Below are positions 45,780 to 54,402 of a stretch of DNA of 64,000 nucleotides, one piece after another. The position numbers and the translations under genes are program-made. A model generated the notes under the pieces. It did not search any database, was not told the origin of the DNA, and worked only from the letters and a program-made list of their open reading frames with translations. Source of the DNA: an uncultured Clostridia bacterium. Lineage in GTDB: Bacteria; Bacillota; Clostridia; Oscillospirales; Ruminococcaceae. How positions within the stretch are numbered: position 1 is the stretch's first letter; each line of letters starts with the position of its first letter. Location: assembly GCA_947627005.1 (NCBI GenBank), contig CANQUJ010000010.1:1-64000 (forward strand), written 5' to 3'.

Positions 45780-46760
45780 TTACTGAAGGGCCGCGCCGGC
45801 CGCGGCAAGGCCGAGCTCGGCGTCAACGCCCTCGGTCGAAAGAAACTCGGAAGCGTCGAGAACCGAGACCGAAAGCGTTTGCTCGAGGGTCTCTCTGAGT
45901 GGGAGTATCTTCGCGCCGCCGCCGACGAGGTGTATATGCTGAAGCTCGGAATCGGGGTTGTTGTATCTGAAGAAGTATATGACCCTCTGAATCTCGGCCG
46001 CAAGGCTTTGGTATACGCTCATACATTCGGGGAGCGACTGGCAGTCGTCGTGGTTGGCCTCGCGATATGACGAAGCTATGAACGGGTCGATATGAAGGGC
46101 CTCGGCAATGGCGTCGTCAAAGGCCGAGCAGCCGTATTCGATGAGGTGGGAAGACTCGAACATAAGGCCGTTATACATATAAAGCCGAATCGCGGTGTGA
46201 CCGAGGTCGACTATACAGTGGCAGTGGTTTTCGTCGGCGCAGAATTTTCTTATAACGTTGGTATAAGCCATCTCTATCGGTATCGCCGTGCGAAGCTTTA
46301 TTCCCGCGCGGCGGAACATTCCCCGATAAGAGGCTAGGGTAGATTTAAGCGCGGCGGCCGCCATTATATCAAGCTCGGCCGGCTCGCCCTCGTCGTTGTT
46401 GATGACGTTTAAAACCGCGTAGTCATAGAAATACGCGTCTTTTTCCGCGGTGATAAAGTCGCGAAATTCATAGGGAAGGTTGACGGTCAGCTGCTCGTGA
46501 GACATCACCGGGGTTTTTATTCTTCGGCAAAAGCAAAGCCCAGCCGGAAGTATCACCGCGGCTTCGTCGAACCTTACCTTGCGCTTTTTGCAGGTTTGCT
46601 TTATAAAGTCGCCGAGGGCGTCGTATGAAACTATTCTTCCGTCGCGAACAGAGCCGTCGGGCAAAATCTCGGCCACGGCCTTTTTAACGCCCTTTTTGGT
46701 CGATACCGCGATATGAAGGGCATGGCCGCCGATGTCGAAACCCGCGATTTTTTTCGCCAT
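45780..46760 (-). CDS. pilM: PilM-like actin-fold type IV pilus assembly protein
   Basis: KKIAGFDIGGHALHIAVS, CIVDLGHTAIRLYMYNG, HIHLVGGGAKILPLRETLEQTL. Confidence 0.9.
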   Translation of the reverse strand: MAKKIAGFDIGGHALHIAVSTKKGVKKAVAEILPDGSVRDGRIVSYDALGDFIKQTCKKRKVRFDEAAVILPAGLCFCRRIKTPVMSHEQLTVNLPYEFRDFITAEKDAYFYDYAVLNVINNDEGEPAELDIMAAAALKSTLASYRGMFRRAGIKLRTAIPIEMAYTNVIRKFCADENHCHCIVDLGHTAIRLYMYNGLMFESSHLIEYGCSAFDDAIAEALHIDPFIASSYREANHDDCQSLPECMSVYQSLAAEIQRVIYFFRYNNPDSELQHIHLVGGGAKILPLRETLEQTLSVSVLDASEFLSTEGVDAELGLAAAGAALQ

Positions 46761-46781
46761 AAAACAAACCTCCGAAAAATT

Positions 46782-47591
46782 TCAGTGAATATGCGCCGAG
46801 AAGCCGAACAGCCCGAGATACCACGCAACGGCCGAGTCGGCGAAAAGGGCGGTTATATACGCCCCGAAGGCGATCGCGGGGATAAACGGAAACTCTTTTC
46901 CGAGGCCCTTTTTTGCGATCATCGCCGCAAAAAGCCCCGCAACGCAGCTTATTATCGTTAAAAACAACATTTTTATCGGGCCGAAATAAAGCCCCAAGAC
47001 CCCGAACAGCTTGATATCCGCGCCGCCGAGAGCCTCTTTTTTATAAGCTTTGTCCGCGATCAGCGCGATTATCAACATTCCGCCGCCGTAGATCAAAAGC
47101 CCAAGAGCGCCCGAAATAAGCCTCTCGAGCGGCTCTGCATGAGTCGGCAAAAACAAAAGGAAAACCGCGACGAGCGCAAGATGAAGCCAATTGCTGACCT
47201 CGAAGGTCTCGATATCGGACAAAGCCTCGGCGCACAAAAGCGTGAACATCAAAAGGTATTCCAAGGTTATCCACGAAAGCCCGAAGACCGCCAAAATCCC
47301 GGCGTAGCCGAAGCCGAACGCCAGCTCGACCGCCAAATATCGCGGACTTACCCGAGCTTTGCAGTATCTGCACTTTCCGCCCAAAAAGATGTAGCCGAAA
47401 ACCGGGATAAGGTCTAAAAATCCGAGGGCGTGGCCGCATTTCGGGCAGGCCGACCGCCCGAACAGCGAGCCGCTTTTATGCGAAAGCCTTATGACCGCGC
47501 AGTTGGTAAAGCTTCCCGCGCAGGCGCCGATCAAAAACGCGATTAAAAGCATATAGCCCGCCAAGAGCGGATTAAACAGAAAGATTGACAT
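46782..47591 (-). CDS. pilD: Prepilin peptidase (A24 family)
   Basis: GACAGSFTNCAVIRL, CPKCGHALGFLDLIPVFGYIFLGGKCRYC, GGADIKLFGVLGLYFG. Confidence 0.95.
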   Translation of the reverse strand: MSIFLFNPLLAGYMLLIAFLIGACAGSFTNCAVIRLSHKSGSLFGRSACPKCGHALGFLDLIPVFGYIFLGGKCRYCKARVSPRYLAVELAFGFGYAGILAVFGLSWITLEYLLMFTLLCAEALSDIETFEVSNWLHLALVAVFLLFLPTHAEPLERLISGALGLLIYGGGMLIIALIADKAYKKEALGGADIKLFGVLGLYFGPIKMLFLTIISCVAGLFAAMIAKKGLGKEFPFIPAIAFGAYITALFADSAVAWYLGLFGFSAHIH

Positions 47592-47621
47592 AAAATCCTC
47601 ACATCAAATGCCTTTAGAAGT

Positions 47622-47688
47622 GCGGGCGAGTAGAAAACAGATTCTGACTATCTGACTATCTGACTATCTGTATTCTATTCGCCCCCGC
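47622..47688. repeat. Imperfect inverted repeat enclosing an 8-bp tandem repeat (TCTGACTA x3.5)
   Basis: gcgggcgagtagaaaacaga ... tctgtattctattcgcccccgc; tandem tctgacta at 47643-47670. Confidence 0.85.
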
Positions 47689-47781
47689 CTCTGCGGGGAA
47701 CCCCGAGCCGCAACCCAACGAGGCCCGGGGATTAGTTTGGGTTTAATTAACGTGCACGTTAAAGATAGGTACAACTTCAGC

Positions 47782-48225
47782 TTAGTGAGCAATAGACATT
47801 TCGTACTTGCCTTCAGTAGCGTTATAAGTCAATGTTATTTTATCATCTTTTTTATGAGCACCGGAAGCTCCAACCTGACAGCCGGCACTGGAAGCACATT
47901 TGTCAGTGTCTCCGGTAGCCAAGCAAACATAGTCGCCATCACCAGTAGCAGCGACAGAACCGTCTTTCTGATAGACAAGAGTCTTTGCAGATGTATCTGT
48001 AATCGGGGTAAGGGTACCGCTGTTTCCGATTTCAATCTTGCCCTCGATGTTAGCAACCTGCATAAGAGCATATGCGTTACGGATATTTGCGTGGTCAGTC
48101 TGAATACGAGCGTTATCAAGCTGTGCGCCAAAGACAGGGATTGCGATAGCAATCAAAATCGCGATGATAGCGATAACGATCAGAAGCTCGGCGAGCGTAA
48201 AGCCCTTTTTGTTAAGCTTTTTCAT
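47782..48225 (-). CDS. pilA: Type IV pilin, probable major pilin
   Basis: MKKLNKKG|FTLAELLIVIAIIAILIAIAIPVFGAQL; RBS aaaggaag upstream. Confidence 0.93.
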   Translation of the reverse strand: MKKLNKKGFTLAELLIVIAIIAILIAIAIPVFGAQLDNARIQTDHANIRNAYALMQVANIEGKIEIGNSGTLTPITDTSAKTLVYQKDGSVAATGDGDYVCLATGDTDKCASSAGCQVGASGAHKKDDKITLTYNATEGKYEMSIAH

Positions 48226-48297
48226 AAAAAATCTTCCTTTCAAATAAAATATTTATCAGAAAACCCGCGGGTTGCTGCGAGTCATTCTAACCTAAAG

Positions 48298-48741
48298 TCA
48301 GTCGAGCAGAATATCGAGCCAGCTGTCGAACAAAATCCGGCCGTTTTCGCCGACGACGACATAAAGCTCCGTTTCTCCGAGCGCGCGGCTTTCGGCCTTT
48401 GCAAGCTCGCCGAAGGCTTTGTTTCCGCCGTCGTTGAAAAAGTCTTTCTTCGGAATCTCAAGCGTTGAAAAGTCGGCTTTCGGGTCAACGGGCGAATGTG
48501 CAACAATCATCAAAACCTCCGACCTTCCCGAAAATGTATATACAATCGGTTCGCCGTCAAAGTGCGAAAGCATATATTCCTGCCTTGCCAAATCCTCGGC
48601 CCTGACTGCCTTCTGGCGGTCTTGCGATCTGCGCTGGGTCTCAAAAAAGTTAAGAATAACGGGTATTAAAATCGCGATGATTATTGCGATGATGATTATT
48701 GCGCTGACAAGCTCGAATCGGGTGAATCCTTTTTTGTTCAT
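48298..48741 (-). CDS. Type IV pilin-like protein
   Basis: MNKKG|FTRFELVSAIIIIAIIIAILIPVILNFFE. Confidence 0.85.
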   Translation of the reverse strand: MNKKGFTRFELVSAIIIIAIIIAILIPVILNFFETQRRSQDRQKAVRAEDLARQEYMLSHFDGEPIVYTFSGRSEVLMIVAHSPVDPKADFSTLEIPKKDFFNDGGNKAFGELAKAESRALGETELYVVVGENGRILFDSWLDILLD

Positions 48742-49955
48742 GACGCGGCGATACCTCCGTACATATTGAACATCGGAAGATAGACCGCCAAAAGAATGAA
48801 TCCGACGAACACCCCGAGGAATATGGTCAACAGCGGCTCTAACATTCCGAGGGCTTTGTCCGAGGCCGCCACCGCCTCTTCGTCGTAGTATGTTCCTATC
48901 GTGTCCATTGTTTCTTCAAGCGAGCCCGACTCTTCGCCGACCGAAACCATCTCGACCAACATCTCGGGCAGATAGGGGTTGTCTTTCAATACCGAGCCGA
49001 AGTTTTTTCCGCTTTCAAGGTCGACCACCGCCTGTTCCAAGGTCGTCCCGACTGCGCGGTTGTCGACAACTCGCGAGACTATGCTTAAAACTCTCGAAGC
49101 CGGAAGCCCGGCGGTCAAAAGGGTCGAGACTGTGTTTGCAAACTGGCTCGCAGAGTTCATGATCCCTATTTTCCCGATGACCGGTATTTTAAGCTTGATT
49201 TTGTCGACGTTAAGTTCGCCGTTCGGGGTTTTGTAATAAACCTTATAAGCGATGACTATAACGGCTATCCCGACGAGCAGGAATGGCCAATACCCGACGA
49301 AGAAATCCGATACCGCGATCAAAATTCGGGTTATAAACGGAAGATCCTGCCCCATATTTCCGTAGAGGTCGATCATAGTCGGAACCAATACGACCATGAC
49401 TATTCCGACGACCACGAACGAGAGAAGAATAACCACCGCGGGGTAGGTCAGCGCCGAGCGAACCTTCTTTTTGACCTTATAGGCCTTTTCGTAATATTTC
49501 TGCAATCTGTCGAAGCAGATCTCGAGCGTTCCGGATTCCTCCCCCGCCCTGACCGTTTCGATAAACGCCGCGGGAATTTTTTTGCCGTTCTTTTCAAGGC
49601 TGTGCGCCAAAGAATACCCCGCGTTGACGTCTGCCGCGCAGTCGGTCAGAATACGCTTCATCAAGCGGTCGGAGGTTTGGGCGGCGATAAGCTCTACTAC
49701 CCTGCCGATGGAAATCCCCGCCCGAAGCATTATCGAAAACTGCGAAGCGGTAAGCGCAAGGGTCTTGTCTTCGACCCAGAGCGGCTCGTTGATGTCGAAA
49801 TGCTTTTTGTCGGAATTTTTGACTTCGGTTATCTTTTCGACGATAGCGCAGCTTCTTTTTATCTGCTCTACGGCCTCGAATTCGCTGTACGCCTCGACTA
49901 CCCCGGTAACCAAAACTCCGTCGGCGGTCCTTGCCTTATATTTGTATGTGGTCAT
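48738..49955 (-). CDS. pilC: Type IV pilus inner membrane platform protein
   Basis: GspF/PilC features: FSIMLRAGISIGRVVELIA, FIETVRAGEESGTLE, MLVEMVSVGEESGSLEETM. Confidence 0.94.
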   Translation of the reverse strand: MTTYKYKARTADGVLVTGVVEAYSEFEAVEQIKRSCAIVEKITEVKNSDKKHFDINEPLWVEDKTLALTASQFSIMLRAGISIGRVVELIAAQTSDRLMKRILTDCAADVNAGYSLAHSLEKNGKKIPAAFIETVRAGEESGTLEICFDRLQKYYEKAYKVKKKVRSALTYPAVVILLSFVVVGIVMVVLVPTMIDLYGNMGQDLPFITRILIAVSDFFVGYWPFLLVGIAVIVIAYKVYYKTPNGELNVDKIKLKIPVIGKIGIMNSASQFANTVSTLLTAGLPASRVLSIVSRVVDNRAVGTTLEQAVVDLESGKNFGSVLKDNPYLPEMLVEMVSVGEESGSLEETMDTIGTYYDEEAVAASDKALGMLEPLLTIFLGVFVGFILLAVYLPMFNMYGGIAAS

Positions 49956-49985
49956 AAATCTTCTTCACCTCTTGCCGGGGCGATA

Positions 49986-51038
49986 TCAATACATGGTGTT
50001 TCTCTTGACGTATTCCGGGTCTCTCGCCGCGCCTCTTGCGACTTCGGCCGAAATGGTCTTGTTTTTATAAAGCTGGATCAGCGCGTTGTCCATAGTGATG
50101 CTGCCCTCGGCCGCCGAGGTAGATATGGCGCTGATGATCTGCGGGGTCTTCCCCTCGCGAATGAGGTTTCTTATGGCCGAGGTGACTATCATAAGCTCGC
50201 ATGCGCAGACTCTTCCGCCTGTCCTTCTCGGCAAAAGCTGCTGCGAAAGAACCGCCATAAGGGTTGTCGAAAGCTGAAGCCTTATCTGCTTCTGCCGCCC
50301 CTCCGGGAAGACGTCTACCACGCGGTCTACTGCCTCCGCCGCAGAGTTGGTGTGGAGCGTTGCGAAGACAAGGTGGCCGGTCTCCGCGGCGGTAAGCGCG
50401 GTCTCTATGGTGTTAAGGTCGCGCATTTCGCCGATGAGTATAACGTCCGGGTCTTCGCGGAGGATAGCCCTTAGCCCGCTCTCGTAGCTTTCGGTGTCCG
50501 TCCCTATTTCGCGCTGGTTGATCGTGCACTTGTCCGGAGTATATATGTATTCGATAGGGTCTTCAAGGGTTACAATGTGGTTGGGATAGCTGTGGTTGAT
50601 GCGGTCGAGCAGGGCCGCGAGGGTGGTCGATTTGCCCGAGCCTGTCTCGCCGGTAACGAGGACTATTCCGCGGTTGAGCCCCGGGAAAGTCTGTACCGCC
50701 GGGGGAAGCCCGAGGGAATCGAGATCGGGTATTCTCTCAGAGAGAAGACGTATCGCCGAAGATACCGTTCCGCGCTGGCGGAAGATGTTTATACGGCAGC
50801 GGATACCGCCCTCGAAGGTTATAGCGAGGTCGAGCTCGCCGATCTTTTCTATCTTATTATATTCCTCGCCGGCCATTTCGCGGGCATAAGCCTCGCAGTC
50901 GGCGTCGGTAAGAATGTAGTCGTCGTAATCCTGAAGGTCGCCGTCTATTCTTATTCTTACGGGAAGCCCCCTTACGATATGTATATCCGAGCCTCTGCGC
51001 TGGCGGGCGTCCTGTATGATCTTGGTAAGTGCGGTCAT
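49986..51038 (-). CDS. pilT: Type IV pilus retraction ATPase
   Basis: LVTGETGSGKSTTLAALLDRIN, HIVTLEDPIEYIY, REDPDVILIGEMRDLNTIETALTAAETGHLVFATLHT. Confidence 0.95.
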   Translation of the reverse strand: MTALTKIIQDARQRRGSDIHIVRGLPVRIRIDGDLQDYDDYILTDADCEAYAREMAGEEYNKIEKIGELDLAITFEGGIRCRINIFRQRGTVSSAIRLLSERIPDLDSLGLPPAVQTFPGLNRGIVLVTGETGSGKSTTLAALLDRINHSYPNHIVTLEDPIEYIYTPDKCTINQREIGTDTESYESGLRAILREDPDVILIGEMRDLNTIETALTAAETGHLVFATLHTNSAAEAVDRVVDVFPEGRQKQIRLQLSTTLMAVLSQQLLPRRTGGRVCACELMIVTSAIRNLIREGKTPQIISAISTSAAEGSITMDNALIQLYKNKTISAEVARGAARDPEYVKRNTMY

Positions 51039-51057
51039 TTCAATCCTCCGAAAGAAA

Positions 51058-52758
51058 TCAGTCGGTCTCGACTGCGTTGAGTATTCTCGTCATCTCGGAA
51101 ACGGTGGTAACTCCGCGAAGAACGAGGTCTCTCGCGCCGTCTTTAAGAGAGCGGTAGTTGCCCTCTCTTACGAATTCCTCCATAAGCTCGGCCCGCGGAA
51201 CGTTTTCCGCGACCATTCGCTTTGTTCTGCGGCTCATGACCAGAATCTCGAATACCGCGATTCGGCCGTGGTAGCCGGTGTGGAAGCAGTTCGGGCAGCC
51301 CTTGCCCTTATATATCTTGACCCCTTTCGAGTCAATCGGAAGGCCCATTCGCATAAGCTCTTCTTCGTCGGCCTCGTATTCGGTCTTGCAGTCGGGGCAG
51401 ATCCTTCTTACAAGCCTCTGCGAGATAACGCCTTTAAGCGCCTCGGCTATAAGATAGGGCTCGCAGCCGATGTCCAGAAGTCTGTCAAGAAGCGAGATGG
51501 CGCTGTTGGTGTGAAGAGTAGAAAGAACAAGGTGGCCGGTGATTGCGGCGCGAAGGGCGATCTCTGCGGTCTCGCCGTCGCGGATTTCGCCGACCGCGAT
51601 AATATCCGGGTCTTGGCGCAAAATCGAGCGAAGGCCGCCCGCAAAGGTCATTCCGACCTTGTCGTTTATCTGGACTTGGTTTACCCCGTCGATGTTGTAT
51701 TCGACCGGGTCTTCGAGAGTCACGAGGTTTACTTCCGGCGTGTTCAGAGTTCCGATCATCGTATACATAGTCGAGGATTTACCCGAGCCGGTAGGGCCGA
51801 CGATGATAACCATGCCGTCCGAGTTATTCATCAGAAGGTTATACTTTTCAAGGTCTTCGCCCTCAAGCCCGAGCGAGCTCGCGCTTTTAAGCTGTGCGCT
51901 CTTGTTTAAAATACGGATGGTGATCTTTTCGCCGTAAATCGTCGGCAAAGTCGATACGCGGAGGTCGATCTCGACCCCTTTGACTCTTACGTTCGCGCGG
52001 CCGTCCTGCGGCGCGCGCTTTTCGGTCAGATCGAGGTTCGACATAACCTTTATTCTCGATATGACCGAGCCCATCAAGTCTCTCGGTACGGTTAAAATCT
52101 GGCGCAAAACGCCGTCGATTCTCATTCTTACGACCATATCGCCCGCTCTGGGCTCCATATGTATATCCGAAGCGCGCTCGGTAACCCCGCGCTCAATTAT
52201 CGAGTTTACAAGCCTTACGGTCGGCGCGGCGTTGGTCCCTTCGTCGACTATCTCTTGTGCCTCTATCAAAACCTGCCCGTTCGAGATTCCGCCCTCGTTT
52301 CTCATGTCTTCGATGGCGCGGGCGGCGCCCTCGTTTCCGTAAAGGGTGGCTATCGCGCGGTCGACCGCGGCCTGCTGCGCGATTCGCGGGGAGATCCTCT
52401 TTCTTGTCGCGGTTCTGACTTCTTCGAGGGCGACGAAGTTCATCGGATCGACCATCGCCAAAACAAGCTCGTCTTTAACGACCTTTACGGGCACCACGCT
52501 GTGTTTTTTGGCGATGTTTTTCGGCAAAATTCGCGCCATGTCGGTCGGTATAGGGGTCTTGGTAAGGTCGATAAAGCTGATGCCGAGCTGGGTCGCCATC
52601 GCGTCGATAAACTGCTGCTCGGTGATAAAGCCCGAGTCGATAAGCACGGTTCCGAGGCGCTGTTTGGTGGTTTTTTGAATCTCGAGAGCCTTTTGAAGCT
52701 GCTCTTCGTCTATAAGACCCGCAGATTTAAGCAGATCGCCGAGACGCATATATGCCAT
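51058..52758 (-). CDS. pilB: Type IV pilus extension ATPase with N-terminal MshEN-type domain
   Basis: GPTGSGKSSTMYTMIG, DPDIIAVGEIRDGETAEIALRAAITGHLVLSTLHTN, CPDCKTEY...GCPNCFHTGYHGR; N-term RLGDLL...RLGTVL. Confidence 0.96.
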   Translation of the reverse strand: MAYMRLGDLLKSAGLIDEEQLQKALEIQKTTKQRLGTVLIDSGFITEQQFIDAMATQLGISFIDLTKTPIPTDMARILPKNIAKKHSVVPVKVVKDELVLAMVDPMNFVALEEVRTATRKRISPRIAQQAAVDRAIATLYGNEGAARAIEDMRNEGGISNGQVLIEAQEIVDEGTNAAPTVRLVNSIIERGVTERASDIHMEPRAGDMVVRMRIDGVLRQILTVPRDLMGSVISRIKVMSNLDLTEKRAPQDGRANVRVKGVEIDLRVSTLPTIYGEKITIRILNKSAQLKSASSLGLEGEDLEKYNLLMNNSDGMVIIVGPTGSGKSSTMYTMIGTLNTPEVNLVTLEDPVEYNIDGVNQVQINDKVGMTFAGGLRSILRQDPDIIAVGEIRDGETAEIALRAAITGHLVLSTLHTNSAISLLDRLLDIGCEPYLIAEALKGVISQRLVRRICPDCKTEYEADEEELMRMGLPIDSKGVKIYKGKGCPNCFHTGYHGRIAVFEILVMSRRTKRMVAENVPRAELMEEFVREGNYRSLKDGARDLVLRGVTTVSEMTRILNAVETD

Positions 52759-52870
52759 TAAAGCAAACCCCCGAACATAAAAATATATGCCGCTTGCGAA
52801 AAAACAAATCGCAAAAAGCAGATTTTTTACGGCTTGCGAAGAGACAATACCGCAAAATACATTCAATCAT

Positions 52871-52898
52871 ATTATACTACTTTGTGCACTTTTGTCAA
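52871..52898 (-). promoter_or_regulatory. Putative promoter of the pil operon
   Basis: Minus strand TTGACA (52898-52893), 16-nt spacer, TATAAT (52876-52871). Confidence 0.7.
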
Positions 52899-52900
52899 TA

Positions 52901-52909
52901 CCCCCCCCC
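52901..52909. repeat. Homopolymer tract, 9 C on + (9 G on minus) just upstream of the pilB -35 box
   Basis: tttgtcaata ccccccccc g. Confidence 0.9.
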
Positions 52910-52970
52910 GTTGAAACTTTTTTATATATAATTTTGTGAAAATCAACCAAATTTATCGCTTTCGTAATGT

Positions 52971-53000
52971 AAAAGCCGCCATACTCGGTAGGGCGGCTTT
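52971..53000. terminator. Rho-independent terminator
   Basis: aaaagccgccatactcggtagggcggcttttttat. Confidence 0.75.
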
Positions 53001-53036
53001 TTTATCACGCTAATTCGATATAACGAGATTCTGATA

Positions 53037-54389
53037 TTATTTTCCTGCGACGGTCAGCCCCTCGACCAAAACGGTCGGCGAGAGGAATGCGGTGCTTCCG
53101 CCCGAGCGCGGCTTCTCGACCGTATCCGAAAGGGCGGTTATCTGATTCAGCAGAGAATAGAAGTTTCCGGCGACGGTGAAGGATTTTACCGCCTTGTCGG
53201 TCTTTTTGCCGTCTTCGATCATAAAGCCCGAGCTTTGAAGCGAAAAGTCGCCCGATACGGCGTTGGCGCCCGCGTGAAGGCCGCCGAGCTCGGTTATATA
53301 AACTCCCTTCCCGGCCTTTTTAAACAGCTCTTCTTCGCTAAGGCTTCCGGGGGCGATATAGAAGGTAAACGGCCTGATTCCGACAGCGGCGGAATATCCG
53401 CCCTTAGAGGCGTTGCCGGTGGTCTTGACCCCGGCCACGTTGGCGGTCTTAAGGTTATAAAGCAGGGTCTTCAATACGCCCTTTTCGACGACGTTTTTGG
53501 TGTAAGTCGGCGAGCCCTCGGCGTCAAAGCTCATCGGCAGGGCGGAATCTTTATAGAACGGGTCGTCGGTTATGGTGACGATATCCGAGGCGATCTTCTC
53601 GCCCTCTCTTCCCGAAAGCCTTGAAAGCCCCTTCTGGGCGTTTTCGGAGGAGAAGACGGAGGAATACACCGCCAAAAGGCTCGACATAGCTCTCGGTGCG
53701 AAGACTACGGGATAGGCCCCGGTCGGCGCGACGTCGGCGTTTAGCATAGCTTTTGCATCGTCGACGGCTTTTTTGACGGTCTTAGCGATGTCGGCGTCTT
53801 TAAGAGAGCCGAGCTGCATCTCGTAGCTGTCGGACATCTCGCCGTCTTTAGAGACAACCGCCGCCGCGAGGTAGTATGCGCTGCTGTTCTCGCAGCTTAA
53901 ATCGAGGCCCTTTGAGTTGTATATCGCGACGCGGTTGGTATATACCCCCGCGCCCCCCTGCGAGCCGTCGATGACAAGCGGGTCTGCAGCATAAAGTGCG
54001 GCGTCGACGTCGAGGGCGGTTTTAACAAGCTCCGCCGTCTCGGGCAGGGCGTATTCTTTCTTCTCGACGGTTTTATATTCCTGCCCCCCGGCGACGAGGA
54101 ACTGCTCTTCTTCGCTTTCAAGGGTGGCGGCGTTTTCGGCCGCGCTTTTGACTATCCTCTCGGCTTCCTCGGCCGAAAGAAGCTCGGTAGATGCGTAGCC
54201 CATCTTGCCGTTTATAAGGCAGCGGAAGCACACCCCGCCGTCGACCGAGCTTGAAAATTCGTTGATCTCGTGCTTAAAGGTGCCGACGTCGGTGCTCTCC
54301 GATGTGGCGTAATAAAGCTCGTAATCCTTAATCCCGAGGGATTCCGCGGAGTCGATGACGAGCCGCTTGAATTCGTTGAAGTTCATCAT
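53037..54389 (-). CDS. TldE/PmbA-like metallopeptidase homolog
   Basis: GVCFRCLINGKMGYASTELLSAEEAERIV; lacks HExxxH; paired with TldD. Confidence 0.9.
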   Translation of the reverse strand: MMNFNEFKRLVIDSAESLGIKDYELYYATSESTDVGTFKHEINEFSSSVDGGVCFRCLINGKMGYASTELLSAEEAERIVKSAAENAATLESEEEQFLVAGGQEYKTVEKKEYALPETAELVKTALDVDAALYAADPLVIDGSQGGAGVYTNRVAIYNSKGLDLSCENSSAYYLAAAVVSKDGEMSDSYEMQLGSLKDADIAKTVKKAVDDAKAMLNADVAPTGAYPVVFAPRAMSSLLAVYSSVFSSENAQKGLSRLSGREGEKIASDIVTITDDPFYKDSALPMSFDAEGSPTYTKNVVEKGVLKTLLYNLKTANVAGVKTTGNASKGGYSAAVGIRPFTFYIAPGSLSEEELFKKAGKGVYITELGGLHAGANAVSGDFSLQSSGFMIEDGKKTDKAVKSFTVAGNFYSLLNQITALSDTVEKPRSGGSTAFLSPTVLVEGLTVAGK

Positions 54390-54402
54390 ATAAAATGCCT
54401 CC

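Noticed and set aside
47690-47780. c-di-GMP riboswitch near the pilin gene
   Set aside because: The GC-rich stem segments lie downstream of pilA, and I could not match the class I or II conserved core.
52759-52866. 36-residue hydrophobic N-terminal extension of PilB
   Set aside because: PilB ATPases are cytoplasmic; MAYMRLGDLL at 52758 matches the domain start.
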